Origin: Alnus glutinosa
Lineage: Eukaryota > Streptophyta > Magnoliopsida > Fagales > Betulaceae
Assembly (NCBI RefSeq): GCF_958979055.1
Contig: NC_084896.1
Coordinates: forward strand, 27,204,001-27,268,000
Length of the DNA stretch: 64,000 bases
Direction: 5' to 3'
The translations under genes were made by a program, and so were the position numbers. How positions within the stretch are numbered: the stretch's first letter is position 1; each line of letters opens with the position of its first letter. The notes below the pieces were generated by a model that was not told the DNA's origin, searched no databases, and saw only the letters and a list, made by a program, of their open reading frames with translations. Shown here piece by piece: positions 22,262 through 34,487 of the stretch.

Positions 22262-22773
22262 ACCGATGGGGATTTGGTGCAGTATTTGATGGCGGGAAAC
22301 TTTCGGCAAAAGACAGCTGTGTGACCACCCGTAGCAGTCAAAAAACAGCTGCGTGACCACTCCCTAGTAGTCAAAAACCGCTGCAGTCAAAAGAACATAA
22401 AGGAAGGGAATTTTCATTCCACTTTCTCACTAATCTCAAAAATAACTAATTTCAAAATATTCTAACTTAATATCACATCAATAAATTTTTATTATTATTT
22501 AAAAAAAAAAATTCACTACAATACAAATTTTTTTCACTTTTTATATAACTTTTTTTATTTTATTTTATATCACATTTATTAATTCTAATTCTCATTATCA
22601 ATTCCTCTTTCTCTTACCAAAGAAGCCCAAATATTTCATAGTGGTCCCGCAGCGTGCTGCCGCACGCAGCACCACTTCGTAGAATATTTCATAGTGTCAC
22701 TGTGTGTGTACGCACACACTCTCTCACTCTCTTTTTAGCAGTTCAACTATTCATTAGCAACAAAAATTCAGCC
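22262..22773 (+). promoter_or_regulatory. Promoter and leader of DC1 gene C
   Basis: It begins with the array-wide block ggtgcagtatttgatggcgg. Then come three imperfect repeats of about 35 bp (about 22313-22395) with cagctg.gtgaccac and agtcaaaa; each carries a GTCAA core (reverse W-box). A 200-bp AT-rich insert follows, then the conserved CT-rich leader. Confidence 0.55.
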
Positions 22774-24534
22774 ATGGCTGAGCAAGTCCAAGAAACATCG
22801 CTACAAGTGGTGAACAAGAACACGAGATTGGGAGAGACGGACGTCCAAGATTGCAGTCTATGGCATCACTTGATCTTCTGCCAAGAGCTCGAAAATGATG
22901 ACCAGAAACAAGCTCTTTGCTGGCTGTGCAACAAACTAGTATCGGGAAGTCCCGCTTACAAATGCTTGAAATGCAACTTCCGCCAACATAAATCATGCAT
23001 TGACAAACCACACGGCGTAGATCTTGAAATCGAACATAAATATTGGTGGAAACGACATCACTTGATGCTCATAGTGATAGACATCACTATTAACGTCGTT
23101 TGCTCGGGATGCAAGGAACCAGTATTCGGTCCCGCCTATAAATGCTCCATACCCGAATGCGCCTTCCTTCTCCACAAATCGTGCGGCGAACTATCCAACG
23201 CTATCCAGCACCCTATCCACCCAGATCACGCACTTCTTCTCCAAGAGCCATCAGCGGGTGATGATTGTTCTGTTTGCCACAAAAATTGCGGCGGGTCCTT
23301 CTTTTACCGTTGCCGCCTCTGTTCTTTCAACCTCGACGTCATATGTGCTTCGCGCTGGAGAACCAACGCCGACGATTGCCCCAAACACGCACTTGTCCCC
23401 TTGCGGAAGGGAATACAGTTCACTTGCGAATCTTGTGGCGAGAAAGCCTTGGATGGCGGCTACATGTGTAGCGAATGTCGAGTCTTGATTCATGGTAAGT
23501 GTGATCTCTTTCCACACACCATTAACACTAAGACACATGATCACTCTCTTGTTCGTACCTATTCTCTAATTTGTCAAGTCGAGAAACAGGACAACGTGAT
23601 TTGTAAACTCTGTTATAAAAAGGTGAAAACAGAGTATGCAGCTTACTTTTGTCGGGAATGTGGCTATGTTGCCCACTTGCAATGTGCAAAAGAGCACCAA
23701 AGCTCTAGTGGAGCCACTAATTCCGTTGACTACTTAACTCATTTGGTTCATTTGGTTGAGGGAATCAGTCTAGTGGAAGACCAAAAGGTTAGTCCTCAGG
23801 AGATCAATCATTTCAGTCATCCACAACATAACTTAATCCTCGGCAATGAAGAGCTCATGGACAACATGCGTTGTGAGGCATGCATGCATTTAATCTTTGG
23901 CACCCCGTTTTACGTATGTGTCCATTGCAATTTCTCTCTTCATAATAGATGTGCTAAACTACCCTTAAAGATTAAGCGAAGACTATTTCATGAACATTCA
24001 CTCACCCTCCTCTCTCAGGCACCATACAAGGATGGATTGTTCTGGTGTGATGCTTGTAATCGCGGTCGCCATGGCTTCACCTATATATGTGACGAATGTG
24101 AATGGTACAACTTAGACATTCAATGTTGTTTAATTCCGGAAACCCTTAAACATGAAGGTCACCAACACTCTCTCTTCCTTGCTTTAAGATCTTTTGAAAC
24201 TTGCAATGCTTGCGGTGAAAAGAGTGATAGTAATGTGATCTTTGTGTGCACAGATTGCAAGTTCACCTTATGTATTAGATGTGCAACTCTTCCACTTGTA
24301 GGTAAATATCAATATGATACGCATCTCCTAAAACTTTCTTATAGACGTGAAGACGATTCCGAAGAGTATTATTGTTTGATTTGTGAAGAAGAAAGAGATC
24401 ATCTAGATTACTGGTTTTATTACTGTGATAAATGTAAGTTCACTGCTCATCCCCGATGTATCATTGAAGAGAATCCATGCATTAAGTTTGGAAGAACTTA
24501 CATAGATAAAGATCACCAACATCCTCTCACTTAA
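22774..24534 (+). CDS. DC1-domain protein C, 586 aa
   Basis: The ATG at 22774 is chosen because MAEQVQETS is shared by all copies and sits in the conserved context tcagccATGG; the frame is open 40 codons further upstream, over leader sequence. Nine C1-like repeats follow without introns, for example CWLCNK..YKCLKCNFRQHKSC (repeat 1), CSGCKE..CAFLLHKSC (2), CHKNC..CRLCSFNLDVICA (3) and YYCLICEE..CDKCKFTAHPRC (9). The tenth repeat of gene E is missing: after HQHPLT the sequence leaves the family and stops. The repeats should each bind two zinc ions. A role as a stress- or defence-related zinc protein is a family inference. The 3' flank, with a minisatellite, is shared with gene D, so C and D form a sub-pair. 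Confidence 0.92.
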   Translation: MAEQVQETSLQVVNKNTRLGETDVQDCSLWHHLIFCQELENDDQKQALCWLCNKLVSGSPAYKCLKCNFRQHKSCIDKPHGVDLEIEHKYWWKRHHLMLIVIDITINVVCSGCKEPVFGPAYKCSIPECAFLLHKSCGELSNAIQHPIHPDHALLLQEPSAGDDCSVCHKNCGGSFFYRCRLCSFNLDVICASRWRTNADDCPKHALVPLRKGIQFTCESCGEKALDGGYMCSECRVLIHGKCDLFPHTINTKTHDHSLVRTYSLICQVEKQDNVICKLCYKKVKTEYAAYFCRECGYVAHLQCAKEHQSSSGATNSVDYLTHLVHLVEGISLVEDQKVSPQEINHFSHPQHNLILGNEELMDNMRCEACMHLIFGTPFYVCVHCNFSLHNRCAKLPLKIKRRLFHEHSLTLLSQAPYKDGLFWCDACNRGRHGFTYICDECEWYNLDIQCCLIPETLKHEGHQHSLFLALRSFETCNACGEKSDSNVIFVCTDCKFTLCIRCATLPLVGKYQYDTHLLKLSYRREDDSEEYYCLICEEERDHLDYWFYYCDKCKFTAHPRCIIEENPCIKFGRTYIDKDHQHPLT

Positions 24535-24535
24535 A

Positions 24536-24670
24536 GTATATGGGACAAGGTTGGTACCTCTAACAGATGAACACTTGGAGAGGGAGATCACAACATTAGG
24601 AAAAAGAGATTCCAAAATTGCGAATTATATAGCTAGACCAGCTCCAGGATATGGTTTCTGTGAACGATGA
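24536..24670 (+). other. Unrecognised open segment fused behind gene C
   Basis: Directly after the stop of C, in another frame, 44 codons are open and include REITTLGKRDSKIAN and YIARPAPGYGF, which looks like protein rather than random AT-rich DNA. It is absent behind gene D. It may be an exon of an unrelated gene captured at the breakpoint that cost gene C its tenth repeat. I do not recognise the family. Confidence 0.35.
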
Positions 24671-26508
24671 TCAGCTCATGTAGCCTACAAAATATGAATG
24701 TTAATCTAATTGCTTTGAGTTCTCCGGCACCTTATTGTACTAAAAAAACACCATCTTTCTTGGCAAAGGAGTTGGAAAAAAATGTTTGTTAGTTCCTTAT
24801 CTTTTTGAAGGGTAGGTTAAGACTGATTTATAAGTTTCCTTCTCCAGATATTTGAACGTCTGCAGATATATTGATTTAACAGTTTGACGGCGTATGTAAA
24901 AACCTATGGTTCCTTATATTTTTGAAGGTGAAGCTAAGATTGATTGATGAGTTTTCTTCTCCAGACTTTCAACGTCTGCATATCTATTGAATCAACAGTT
25001 TGACGGCGAATGTGAAAACCTATAGTTCCTTATATTTTCGAAGGTTAAGCTGAGATTGATTGATGAGTTTTCTTCTCCAGACTTTTCAACGTCTGCAGAT
25101 CTATTGAATTAATAATTTGAAGGTGTATGTGAAAACCTATGGTTAATTTCCTTATCTTTTTGAAAGCGAGGCTAAGACTAAGTGATGAGTTTCGTTCTCC
25201 AAATTTTTTAATGTCTGCAACTCTACACTCATCTGTAGCAGATCTACATACTTATATTCCTACGTGTTTGCCTTCATAAACAAATGCATTTGGCAATTTA
25301 TTCAGACTGGCTCTTGGCGACATCCAATATCCTTTTTGTTTAATAAAATGGATATTGAGGAGTTGTTGTCAGATTTTGTGAGTTTTAAATTCATTGCTTT
25401 TGCCATGTCAAAAACAGTAAAAAATTTATATAAGAATACATGTCTGGCTTTTCAACCCTTGGCCCTTGATTTCAGGTGAAGAAACAAAAAGAGTTTGAAT
25501 AGGAGAGTTGAATTTTTGAATTATTTTTTTATTTTTTTTAAAAGTAGTTAAAAGTGATTAATGCGATATAAAATAGAAAGATTTATATAAAAAAAAAAAA
25601 TGACATGTGAAAAATTAAAAATAAAAAAAATAAAAAAAATGATGAAAAGCATGCGTATGAGAAAATGTGGCTATAGTGGCATTCTTCTTCCTTGCTTTTC
25701 TAACATCATGATTAATAACGTTTCATCCACAATAGAAAGGCTGCTGCATGAACTTGGTTTTAAACATACAATGAGGGTTATAATTGAGCCAAGCCAAATA
25801 TTGAATATTTAAGTTTGGTTCATTTATTTATTTTTTATTTTTTAATACGAGTTGAGCTTGAACTTATTAATGAATTAGATAATCTGTTCAAAGTTTTTTT
25901 TTTTTTTTTTTTTAATAAACTCGACCTTGTTCACGAGCTACTTAATTAATTTAGTTATTTCATATATAAAGTAAATGTCGTTGATAAATAACATTTCTCG
26001 TTTAAATAAGGAAGTAAAAAGTAATTTGGTTTCTTAAATTTAAATAAAAATTGTTGCGAGTGAATACGCAGGTGCTTTTGCCGAGATTTTGAATAAAAAA
26101 GAAAAAAAAAAAAAAAAAAAAGGGAAGAAGGACAGATTTAGCTTAAATTGGGAATTGGAAGGCACCTAACGTCCACCTTTCCTTTTTGTATTTGGCCACC
26201 ATAGTCAAAAGTGGGGTGTCAAATTAGAATAGTAGCACCGGCTTCCCTTTGATTTTTCTTAAATTTTTTTTTAAATTTTTTTTTTTTTTATTTTCTTATT
26301 CAAATACACTACAAAATAGCTTCTTCTTCTTCCTCTTTTTTTTTTTTTTTTTTTTTAATCTTTCACTATACCGTTAAAATATTATTTCGTTACAAAAAAC
26401 AAGTTTTCTATCTATCTTCACATTTTTACAAAATCTTAACACAATTCCAAATGAAAGGTAAAAAGATGAGAAATGGGAGATGAGAGATATATTTTATGTT
26501 AAAATAAT
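24671..26508. repeat. 3' flank of gene C, shared with gene D
   Basis: It pairs with 37205-39180. It contains the minisatellite at 24793-25225 and a short open frame (25264-25479) whose part KMDIEELLSDFVSFKFIAF is also open in the D copy (38004-38216); no known domain. The rest is A/T runs. Confidence 0.55.
24793..25225. repeat. Minisatellite, about 117-bp unit, 4 copies (behind gene C)
   Basis: Units start ttccttatctttttgaagg, contain gaacgtctgcagat and end acggcgtatgtgaaaaccta. Units differ by 10-20 percent, and the last is partial. The same array with the same number of units lies at 37512-37938. Confidence 0.85.
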
Positions 26509-27292
26509 GAGAGCCCCTTCTATAAGGACCATCTGTAAAACCCCCATTTTACAACCTCCATTCAAACTTTGCCACGTTAGCTAAAATCACCATAAAGAAT
26601 AAGGATGAAAGCAGATAATCCCTTCATGGATATGAACACCCACGACCCTCAACCACCGACGACTGCAGTAGCCGGCTCCACCCTCACTACGGTTGGTGCC
26701 ACCCTCATCCACGGCCGGCACTTTCTTCTTTTCCTTGACCCTTGACCCACCACACCAGTTAACCGAACCACCTTGTCGGGCTGCCTTCACTGTGATACCC
26801 AACAAGCCACCAACGACGAACAACCAAGCCTCTAATCTGGAAATCATTCCACCACCCTCAATCCAACAAAGCCAATACCCAAATCCCAGCCGCCGTTGAT
26901 ACCCAAACTGCAAATCCCACAAAAAGAAACCTATAAACCCCTCACCACATTGCAATCCACCACCGCACATGAAGTGGTGTCCCTGCCTCCACCCAAAATT
27001 TCATTTTTGCTGCTGGTGATCTACTCCATCAACTGGTCCTCCGGGGACAGAGAGAGATTCTTGGAGATTGAGCGGTGCGTGGCTTTCGGCTAGGAGAGGT
27101 TGGGCAGCGGCGTTCGGCTGGGGTGGTTTGCTGGTTCTTTGGGCAATCCATGGGAGATTAGAGAAGAAAGTAGGGAAAAGATTGAGTATTTTCGTGTTTA
27201 TTGTATTTTTTTGGTTTTTATGAGTTGTTCGCTTATAATTAGTTGCTGTAAAACGATGGTTTTACAGCCCATCCTTATTGAAGATATTCTCT
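26509..27292. mobile_element. Mutator-like element with GC-rich interior, 784 bp
   Basis: Present behind gene C and absent from the paralogous site near 39170. The ends GAGAGCCCCTTCTATAAGG and, inverted, AGAGAATATCTTCAATAAGG are related. The flanks taaaataat (26500-26508) and aaaaataat (27293-27301) look like a 9-bp duplication with one change. The interior (about 26600-27150) is far richer in G/C than its surroundings, with open frames in both directions but no domain I recognise. It might be a captured gene piece (Pack-MULE) or old element sequence. Confidence 0.65.
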
Positions 27293-27301
27293 AAAAATAA
27301 T

Positions 27302-27939
27302 ATATAGGAAACATTGTAGCATTCTCAATGCTTAGGGTAACTGGTGAGTAACAAGCATGTGGCTTTTTTGAGATTTTTCCAATATTTAAGGAAACGAAGA
27401 GGTTATAGAAAAACTGTTACTAGCGTTCTTAAACAGGAGAAAAAAGTAGGGAAAAGAATTCGTGCCCTTCATCTGTGCACATAGGTCACAAGCCGAAGCA
27501 ACACGAGGGATACAATCTACCATGGGTCTCATTTTAGGAATCTCACTCCAATAAACCAGGAGTACATATCCCAAGATCTCTCAATTCTGATATTCCAACT
27601 CAGATTTTCTCTCTCCCACTACATGAAACATGCAAAATCTATAGAAAGAGTAGTTACAAAAAACATAAAATAGAGCATATGACCAAGTCAAAGAAGACCA
27701 TGGTCTCCCAAAAACCCTACCTTATTTCATAAATACACTCCAAACATCATGTTAACTTAAGCATCAAAGTATCTTCGGTCTTCTCGGAGACTGGCGGACC
27801 AGATGACGATTTTCTCTATTTTCTAGATAGCCCAATGCCAGTTCGGTCGTATGAAAAATTGCATCAACAACTAAAATTCTTGTGTATTTTTTTTTTTTTC
27901 AATTTTTTACATGTCTTGTATAAATTTGGAACTCTTTCT

Positions 27940-27974
<35 letters not shown>

Positions 27975-29051
27975 TGCATTTGTTTCTATGTCTACCTTTG
28001 AACATTATTAGAGAAATCTTGCTTCACCTTTCCAAGCATTCCTGCTAGTTGTTTTCGCTTGGCAGATCAAACTAGCTTTTGCTTTCTTCTTAATCTTCAT
28101 CTTACAACCTGACCATCATGGGCATCAATGACTTCTTCTATAGGGTCCTTAAAATAACACCCATCATCTGGTGATGAAGTGGCGGGTGAGTGAATATGTG
28201 GTTTGAAATTCCTAGCTTGATGAGCATAAAACATCATCGTGACTGGTCAGGATCATCCTAGCTAGTGTTACAAAATTGTGAAAACTTGGATAGACAACCT
28301 AATATATATTATTAAATTGAGATTAAAAAATATTTCAGAATGAAAGACAAAAGTGCTAATTACAAGATTAAAAGAACAGAATATAAAAATAACAACATTA
28401 CCAATAATTATAAAATTAATTTAAAAATGATCACAATTAGAATAGGACAACCAACTATAAAGAAAAGATAGGCAATCTGTCTTTTCAGAACTTTCGCCCT
28501 AATAAAAAAAATATTCTTGTAATAGATAATCTTCCTTATCAAAAATATAGCAAAATCACATTTCCTATTCTTTCCCCATACCCCGCTACTAAGAAAGATG
28601 TTCAATTCTTACCCTTGACATCCTAAGACTATCGACAACTTCATAAATTTGCCCAATGTTTCCCCTTGGTAAACTGATCACATAAGCTGTCTAAGCAAAA
28701 CAAGGAGATAATAGTAGTTGAAACAAATGATCATACTACTCAATTTTTTTAGATTTATTGCTGAAGATCAAAGAAAATGATTAGTTGGTTATATTATATG
28801 CCTTTTCTTTTTTAGTTTAACCTTTTTTTCTTCCAAATCTTTATATATATATATATAATCCTTGGAATAGGCAAAACCAACATAAAATAGAAAAGAGGAG
28901 GAAAAACTTAATTTAACGGCTAATAGAGTCTTTTTTTTTTCTTTCTAAATAACATCTTTAATGAAATAAAAAAGAAGAAACATTATTTTAGAAAAAGAAA
29001 CTCAGTTGGACAATGTCGAAACAGAAAGTGAGTTTTTACCAGGAAACTCAC
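27302..29051. repeat. Duplicated spacer with LTR-like remnant, copy C
   Basis: Positions about 27500-27870 recur at 39490-39845, 48295-48640 and 56380-56915. They hold aaaccctaccttatttcata, a TATA-like ataaata, then taacttaagcatcaaagtat, a layout like the R region of old Gypsy LTRs. Target duplications are not found, so this label is tentative. The part from 28340 is the left side of the U6/kinase block. Confidence 0.45.
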
Positions 29052-29102
29052 CTTGATGATTTCAACTAGTTGGTCGACTCCACTTTCACCAGCAAACAAA
29101 GG
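29052..29102 (-). pseudogene. GSK3/SHAGGY-like kinase exon relic, copy 3
   Basis: The minus strand encodes PLFAGESGVDQLVEIIK between an intact ctttcag acceptor and a gtgagt donor; one substitution (P to A) from the family peptide. The neighbouring CVIAELLLGQ exon is deleted. Confidence 0.78.
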
Positions 29103-29456
29103 CTGAAAGAGAGAAGTTGGATGAAAAACATGAATGACAGAATATACAAGGCAACAGTTAAAACAGTCTAAGTATCCATTTAAGTTCGAATAATGGCTTG
29201 AACAGATATAAGAAACGTTGTGTTCTGTTTTCACCTAATAAAATGCAAACCCAGTTCAGTAGAAATAAGATTCGAGATTCTCACACCCATTTCGTCTAAC
29301 AGGTGCTATGCTTGCCATGGGTTCCAAATAATGAAGAGTTGCAGCCAGTCACAGTGCCACCAGGGCTCAAAATTGGACAGAAACCTCTCAAAACACCGAA
29401 AATTTTGATCGAGAAAACAAAACCCAGAACCATACCTTGATTGATTTTGAAGAAAA

Positions 29457-29557
29457 ATTAATTCAGACCATTTCTAGGTTTATACGTGTCATCCTTAGGC
29501 AGGAGCCATGGCAATCTTTTATATATCGTTCCAATTTTGTCGGATGTCCCAAAGAAC
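29457..29557 (-). pseudogene. U6: U6 snRNA pseudogene, copy 3
   Basis: The U6 body is aligned over its length but decayed: the ACAGAGA box reads ATATAAA, the AGC triad is damaged (GATTGC for GATTAGC), the 3' end is changed, and no good T-run terminator remains (taattttt only). The promoter nearby is better preserved than the body. Confidence 0.88.
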
Positions 29558-29578
29558 GAAATCATCTGCTCTGCTTTG

Positions 29579-29622
29579 CTATATAAATTCATCTTTGGTC
29601 TTACAACTGACCGATGTGGTAC
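29579..29622 (-). promoter_or_regulatory. Promoter of U6 pseudogene 3: USE plus TATA
   Basis: USE GTACCACATCG (29612-29622), identical to copies 1 and 4, and a TATA box AATTTATATAG (about 29579-29589) at the normal spacing. Confidence 0.75.
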
Positions 29623-31099
29623 TCGACACACGATATTTACGGCTGATAATTTTTTGCACGACGTAACACACAATTGATAATGCCCCCGAACGTTCATTTG
29701 CGAGAATGTCTTCTCACACTATCAAAAAAAATTGTTAATGTCCGTCAAATAACAAAAATACTCATAATGAAATAAAAATAGTTTTGGAAAAAAAAAAAAA
29801 ACACCAAAGGGTTGCCGAACCACCTCCGGCCACACGGCCCACACCCTCTCCATCACAAATCAGCACCAACTCCTGGCCGCCATGCTCAACTTCAATTTTC
29901 TGTTCCTCTATCAATGGAAAAGGAAGCATCTCTACCAAGTTAGTCATGTGGGGTGCACATATCTGAACTTGATAAATCTCATTCAACAACTCATTACACT
30001 TCCGGCGATCTCGCTTCTTGGATACTTCTATGATTCGTTCATGAAGTGAGTGGCAGTGAAGTAGCCCCCATTAGAAGTGCCGCGGGAGTGAAAAACGAGT
30101 ATTCTGACATTGAATTGCAGCAATAAGAACCCGTTTAACAAACATGAGCAACAAGCTCATGGTGAAAACAGGGACTGCAACCCCATTTGGGCCCGATCTT
30201 ATATATATATAGTTTTTTTTTATTATTTATTTTTTAATTAATAGGGGTATTTTAGTCTTATTAAAACAAATTATGGATATTTTTGTCTTTTTACTTACCT
30301 TGAGGGATACATTGACAATTTTTTAATAGTTTAAACAAGAAATTGTCAGAATTAAAAATTTGGAAAGAACATTATCAATTGGATAGTAATTTGAAACTAC
30401 TATGATATGATACTTTTCCATAAATAGCCTCTTTTATGAAATAAAAAGAAAACGTTTTTACAAAAATGAAACTCTTTGGCCAATGATAAAAAAGAACAGA
30501 AAAACCCAACTATGAGGAGTTACATACCCAGAGAGTTTCTTTTGGTCATAGTTTTCTTTCTTTTTTTGGCAATAATTGCTGGTATAATGCCTTCATTTAA
30601 TATGATTCTTTTGTTAGGTTTCAAGATTAATTGTCTGAATTACACACAATTTGAGCAGTCCCACACAGAGAGTGGGTCTTGCAGCCGAACGGGGATTGGT
30701 TGCGATTCTCAAATTGTAGCCAATCTCGATAGTTAATAAAAACAAACCATGATAGGGTTTACCTGCCAAAGGAAGTGAGCCCTATACCTTGGGATACTTG
30801 GGCACATGTCGGACAAGTGAACCCCATTAAGGCCCTCTCTCATGAGAAATGCCACACCATACACTTCTACCCCTCTCCTATCCCACCCGTCCTACGTGGG
30901 ATAGGAGAGGGATAGAAGTAGATAGGGGTAACATTTCTCCTCTCTCATTAACAGCCTGAATTAGCTACAATTGAGTTAGTGAATTGCAGTTAGTCCCAAT
31001 TCTCTGCACCACTCTTTGGAGACTACCTGAATTGCATGGAATTTAGAAGTGGATGGCAATTTCTACAGGTGTAGGTTTTGCAAATTCATAGTATATCTA
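29623..31099. repeat. Duplicated intergenic spacer, copy 3, with hAT empty site
   Basis: It pairs with 2434-3640 plus 11807-12350 and with 41607-43640. The uninterrupted hAT target GTCATAGT lies at 30546-30553. It contains a MITE at 30844-30939. No gene is seen. Confidence 0.55.
30844..30939. mobile_element. MITE, GAGAAATGC family, copy 2, perfect 9-bp duplication
   Basis: Inverted ends GAGAAATGCCACACC and GGGGTAACATTTCTC, flanked by CTCTCTCAT on both sides (30835-30843, 30940-30948). Confidence 0.82.
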
Positions 31100-32199
31100 C
31101 GCTAATATGAGTATCAGAGTAGATCTGATGGGGTGGGCTTGAAGAGAAATGAAGAAAAAAATGAGGGGTGACTGCTTTGTTTTGTGGGCGTGCGCTTTCT
31201 CGACGTCGTCACCATCAAGTTGTGCGAGGAAGACTCCTTCCCCAGTTCCTAAAAATGAGTACCATATTAGAGGAGAAGTCAAATACCTAAAGAGAAGACT
31301 CTAGTGAGGGGAAGAGGAGAGGGGGAAAAACTAGAAAGAAAGAAGAGGGGGAAGAAGTGAGGGGAAGAAACTAAAAAGAAAGAAGAGGGGAAGAGCCGTA
31401 GAAGAGAAAAGAGGGCGGCAGAAAGAAGAAGGGAAAAATTGAAGAGTGAAGAAGCTTCAAGAAAAGAGAGCGGCGCAAAGAGGGGGGTGTTAGGGTTTTT
31501 TTTTGTTCTTAATTTGGGGGTGCGGGGCGGGGCGCATATTCGAAGTTTTTTTAAAACCCTACCTTGCAATCCGCCCCGGCCCGCATGGGTTTGACAAAGA
31601 CAGCAAAAAAACATGTAAAATCCGGTGTATGCGATGCGGGTGGACTGGTTTTTGCCCACCCTGAGTCACTTCCACTTAGCACTATTAGAAACACGACATC
31701 TGTTCCTTGCGACACGTCAACACCCACATAATTGTCAAATCACTTGCATCTTTAAAAATTAATTAAAAATAATATATTTTTTTAAAAAAAAATTGAAAAA
31801 TGAAAAAAAAAGCCTTTTGGAATGATTTTTTTTTTTTTGTTGCCTCGATAAGATGTAATATTTTTCATGCTATTTGATGTAAAAAACGGCTTGAATACAT
31901 ATAACTTGAGAATCTCAAATTTTAAAGAAATTGTAAATGATCTTAATCCAAAAAGATGTTAGGGGTACCAAATGTTTTAGGAAGAATTGAACTGGCCAAA
32001 GTCTTTTTTTTTTTGTTTTGAGAAAGGCCAAAGTCTTTCTTAGTCATACTAATCAGACTATCTAGTCCTTTCTCGCGATGAAGAAAGGCTTTCACTTAGC
32101 GCGCCTTTACAAATTAAACTAATTCTAATGAGTAATGCCCATATATATATATATATATATATCAATAGAAGCCCAACTAGTCAAACCATGTTGATTTAA
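31100..32199. other. Spacer with purine-rich and GC-rich tracts
   Basis: A GA-rich stretch (about 31300-31490) and a GC-rich stretch (about 31515-31665) ending tttttgcccaccctga, which resembles the end of a hAT element (CAGGGTGGGC on the other strand). No matching left end or target duplication was found. No gene. Confidence 0.35.
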
Positions 32200-32965
<766 letters not shown>

Positions 32966-33284
32966 ATGCTGAAAACGAGATGAGCAATAAATATCGCCAC
33001 CTATAAAGTTGTAAAGTTAAACACGTAAAGTGAAATTAAAGTTTCTTTTACTTTCTTTCACGTTGGAGATGACATTATAACGTCTATATTATTAGCCACA
33101 CACTACGTACTGCATGTGTATAGCTTTCTTTCACGTTGAAAATGATATAACGATCGAATTAGCCACGTAAATTACGCGTTAACAAAGTCAGGCCAAAACA
33201 TCTTTGCTTTTCCACAGACAAATTGCACTTCCTTTCTCTGCATGATCATCATCAGTTAAGTTTAGTTAATGATTAGTAAGTCTC

Positions 33285-33905
33285 GGGGCTTTAGAGAGAG
33301 GCTCCCGATACTTCTAGAGAGAGAGAGAGAGGAGATTTCGTCTGTGTGGCGTGGGGGAGGAAGGCTCCACGCCTCTTTCCTCTCCATGGTGTTTTTTGAC
33401 TTTCTAAAAAGTTTTTGCTTTTTCATGGTTAGATTCACAGGTGTTTTGTCTCTACCTTTAGAGTTATGGAGTGGTTATTTCTCTCTAATTTTCAGTAGAG
33501 AGTGTTTGTTTTTGTGCCTTCCTTCTTTTTTTTTTTTTGTGTTTTTTTTTTTCTTGGCAAGAATAACAAGTAAGAGAAGTTCGTTTGGGAAGAGGTTTTT
33601 TTGGCTATGCTTCATTGTCGTATATGTTTTCGTCGTTAGGTCTATGCCCTTTCGTTAGGCTTCTCAAGACACGCGCCTCTAAGTAGTGTTCATCGCAGCT
33701 CTTTGGTCCTACCGCCTCAAGCCACAACCCTATGGGTCTTCGATGATCGACGCATGACCTGCACGCCGCAACACGCTCCTAGGTTCTCCTTATCTGGAAC
33801 CGTGCGTGTTTGGTGGTGGTTGGTGGTGGGAGACGAAAAAAAAAATACCAAAGACTTCAATGCCTTTGTTGGTCGTTGGACCAACCTAACCGACAATTTC
33901 CGGTA
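33285..33905 (+). mobile_element. Retroposon-like segment related to 60514-61377
   Basis: The part with gtgggggaggaaggctccacg to cctctccatggtg is similar to 60605-60650. No tail or target duplication was found for this copy. The open frame here (33269-33658) is T-rich and has no domain. Confidence 0.35.
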
Positions 33906-33969
33906 ACCTTAATTAATGCTTCACCAACACATATTTTGAAAATCCTGATATCTTAAAATAAGCCTGTAC

Positions 33970-34300
33970 TATATATATATCTACCATCTACGATCACAAA
34001 AACAGAATTTTATTCACCATTACAACAACCCACGTACAACTTCTTACAAACCAAACCAGAAACTTTTTTTTAGATGAAAAAAAAAAAAACAGAAACTTCG
34101 ATAACAAGTTAACAACAAACGGAGTACAGTTGCTTGAGTGTGAATATATATAGCACAGTATAGAAGAACTACAAGTACTGCTCATCTCTAACAACAGTGT
34201 CGTTGTATGTAGTATTAAAATTTCACCATTTATTTGATGGCGTGAAGCTTTCGGTAAAGGTTTTTGAGGTTTGTCAAACCCCAAAACACAGCTGTTTTGT
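33970..34300. repeat. R block, copy 1
   Basis: It recurs at 51930-52260 and 63090-63430, starting near ctacgatcacaaaaacagaa and ending near gaagctttcggtaaaggttt. In the other two places it follows a truncated DC1 stub (F, H) and in all three leads into a DC1 promoter. The antisense open frames over it are not conserved. Confidence 0.7.
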
Positions 34301-34487
34301 TTCTATCAATTTCAAATAAAAATCCTAATCGGTTAAGGGATTGATGCATGCAATATAAGTGTACAATTTCAAAGCAAATTAGAATGGGGCTCATACATGC
34401 AAATCTTTTATTATATTTTAGAATACATTTATTGTAATTTTAGCATTTTTCATCGGTTAAACGGGATCCATATCTCAATCGACAATC

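Noticed and set aside
22654-22773. Upstream ATG of gene C giving 40 extra residues
   Set aside because: The extra part translates the leader and is not open in the same frame in the other copies; MAEQ is the shared start.
26587-26970. 127-codon glycine/tryptophan-rich gene on the minus strand
   Set aside because: It lies inside a transposon-like insert and shows no domain; kept only as a possible captured piece.
31515-31668. A second hAT element ending at gcccaccctg
   Set aside because: Only one end is visible; no partner end and no 8-bp duplication found.
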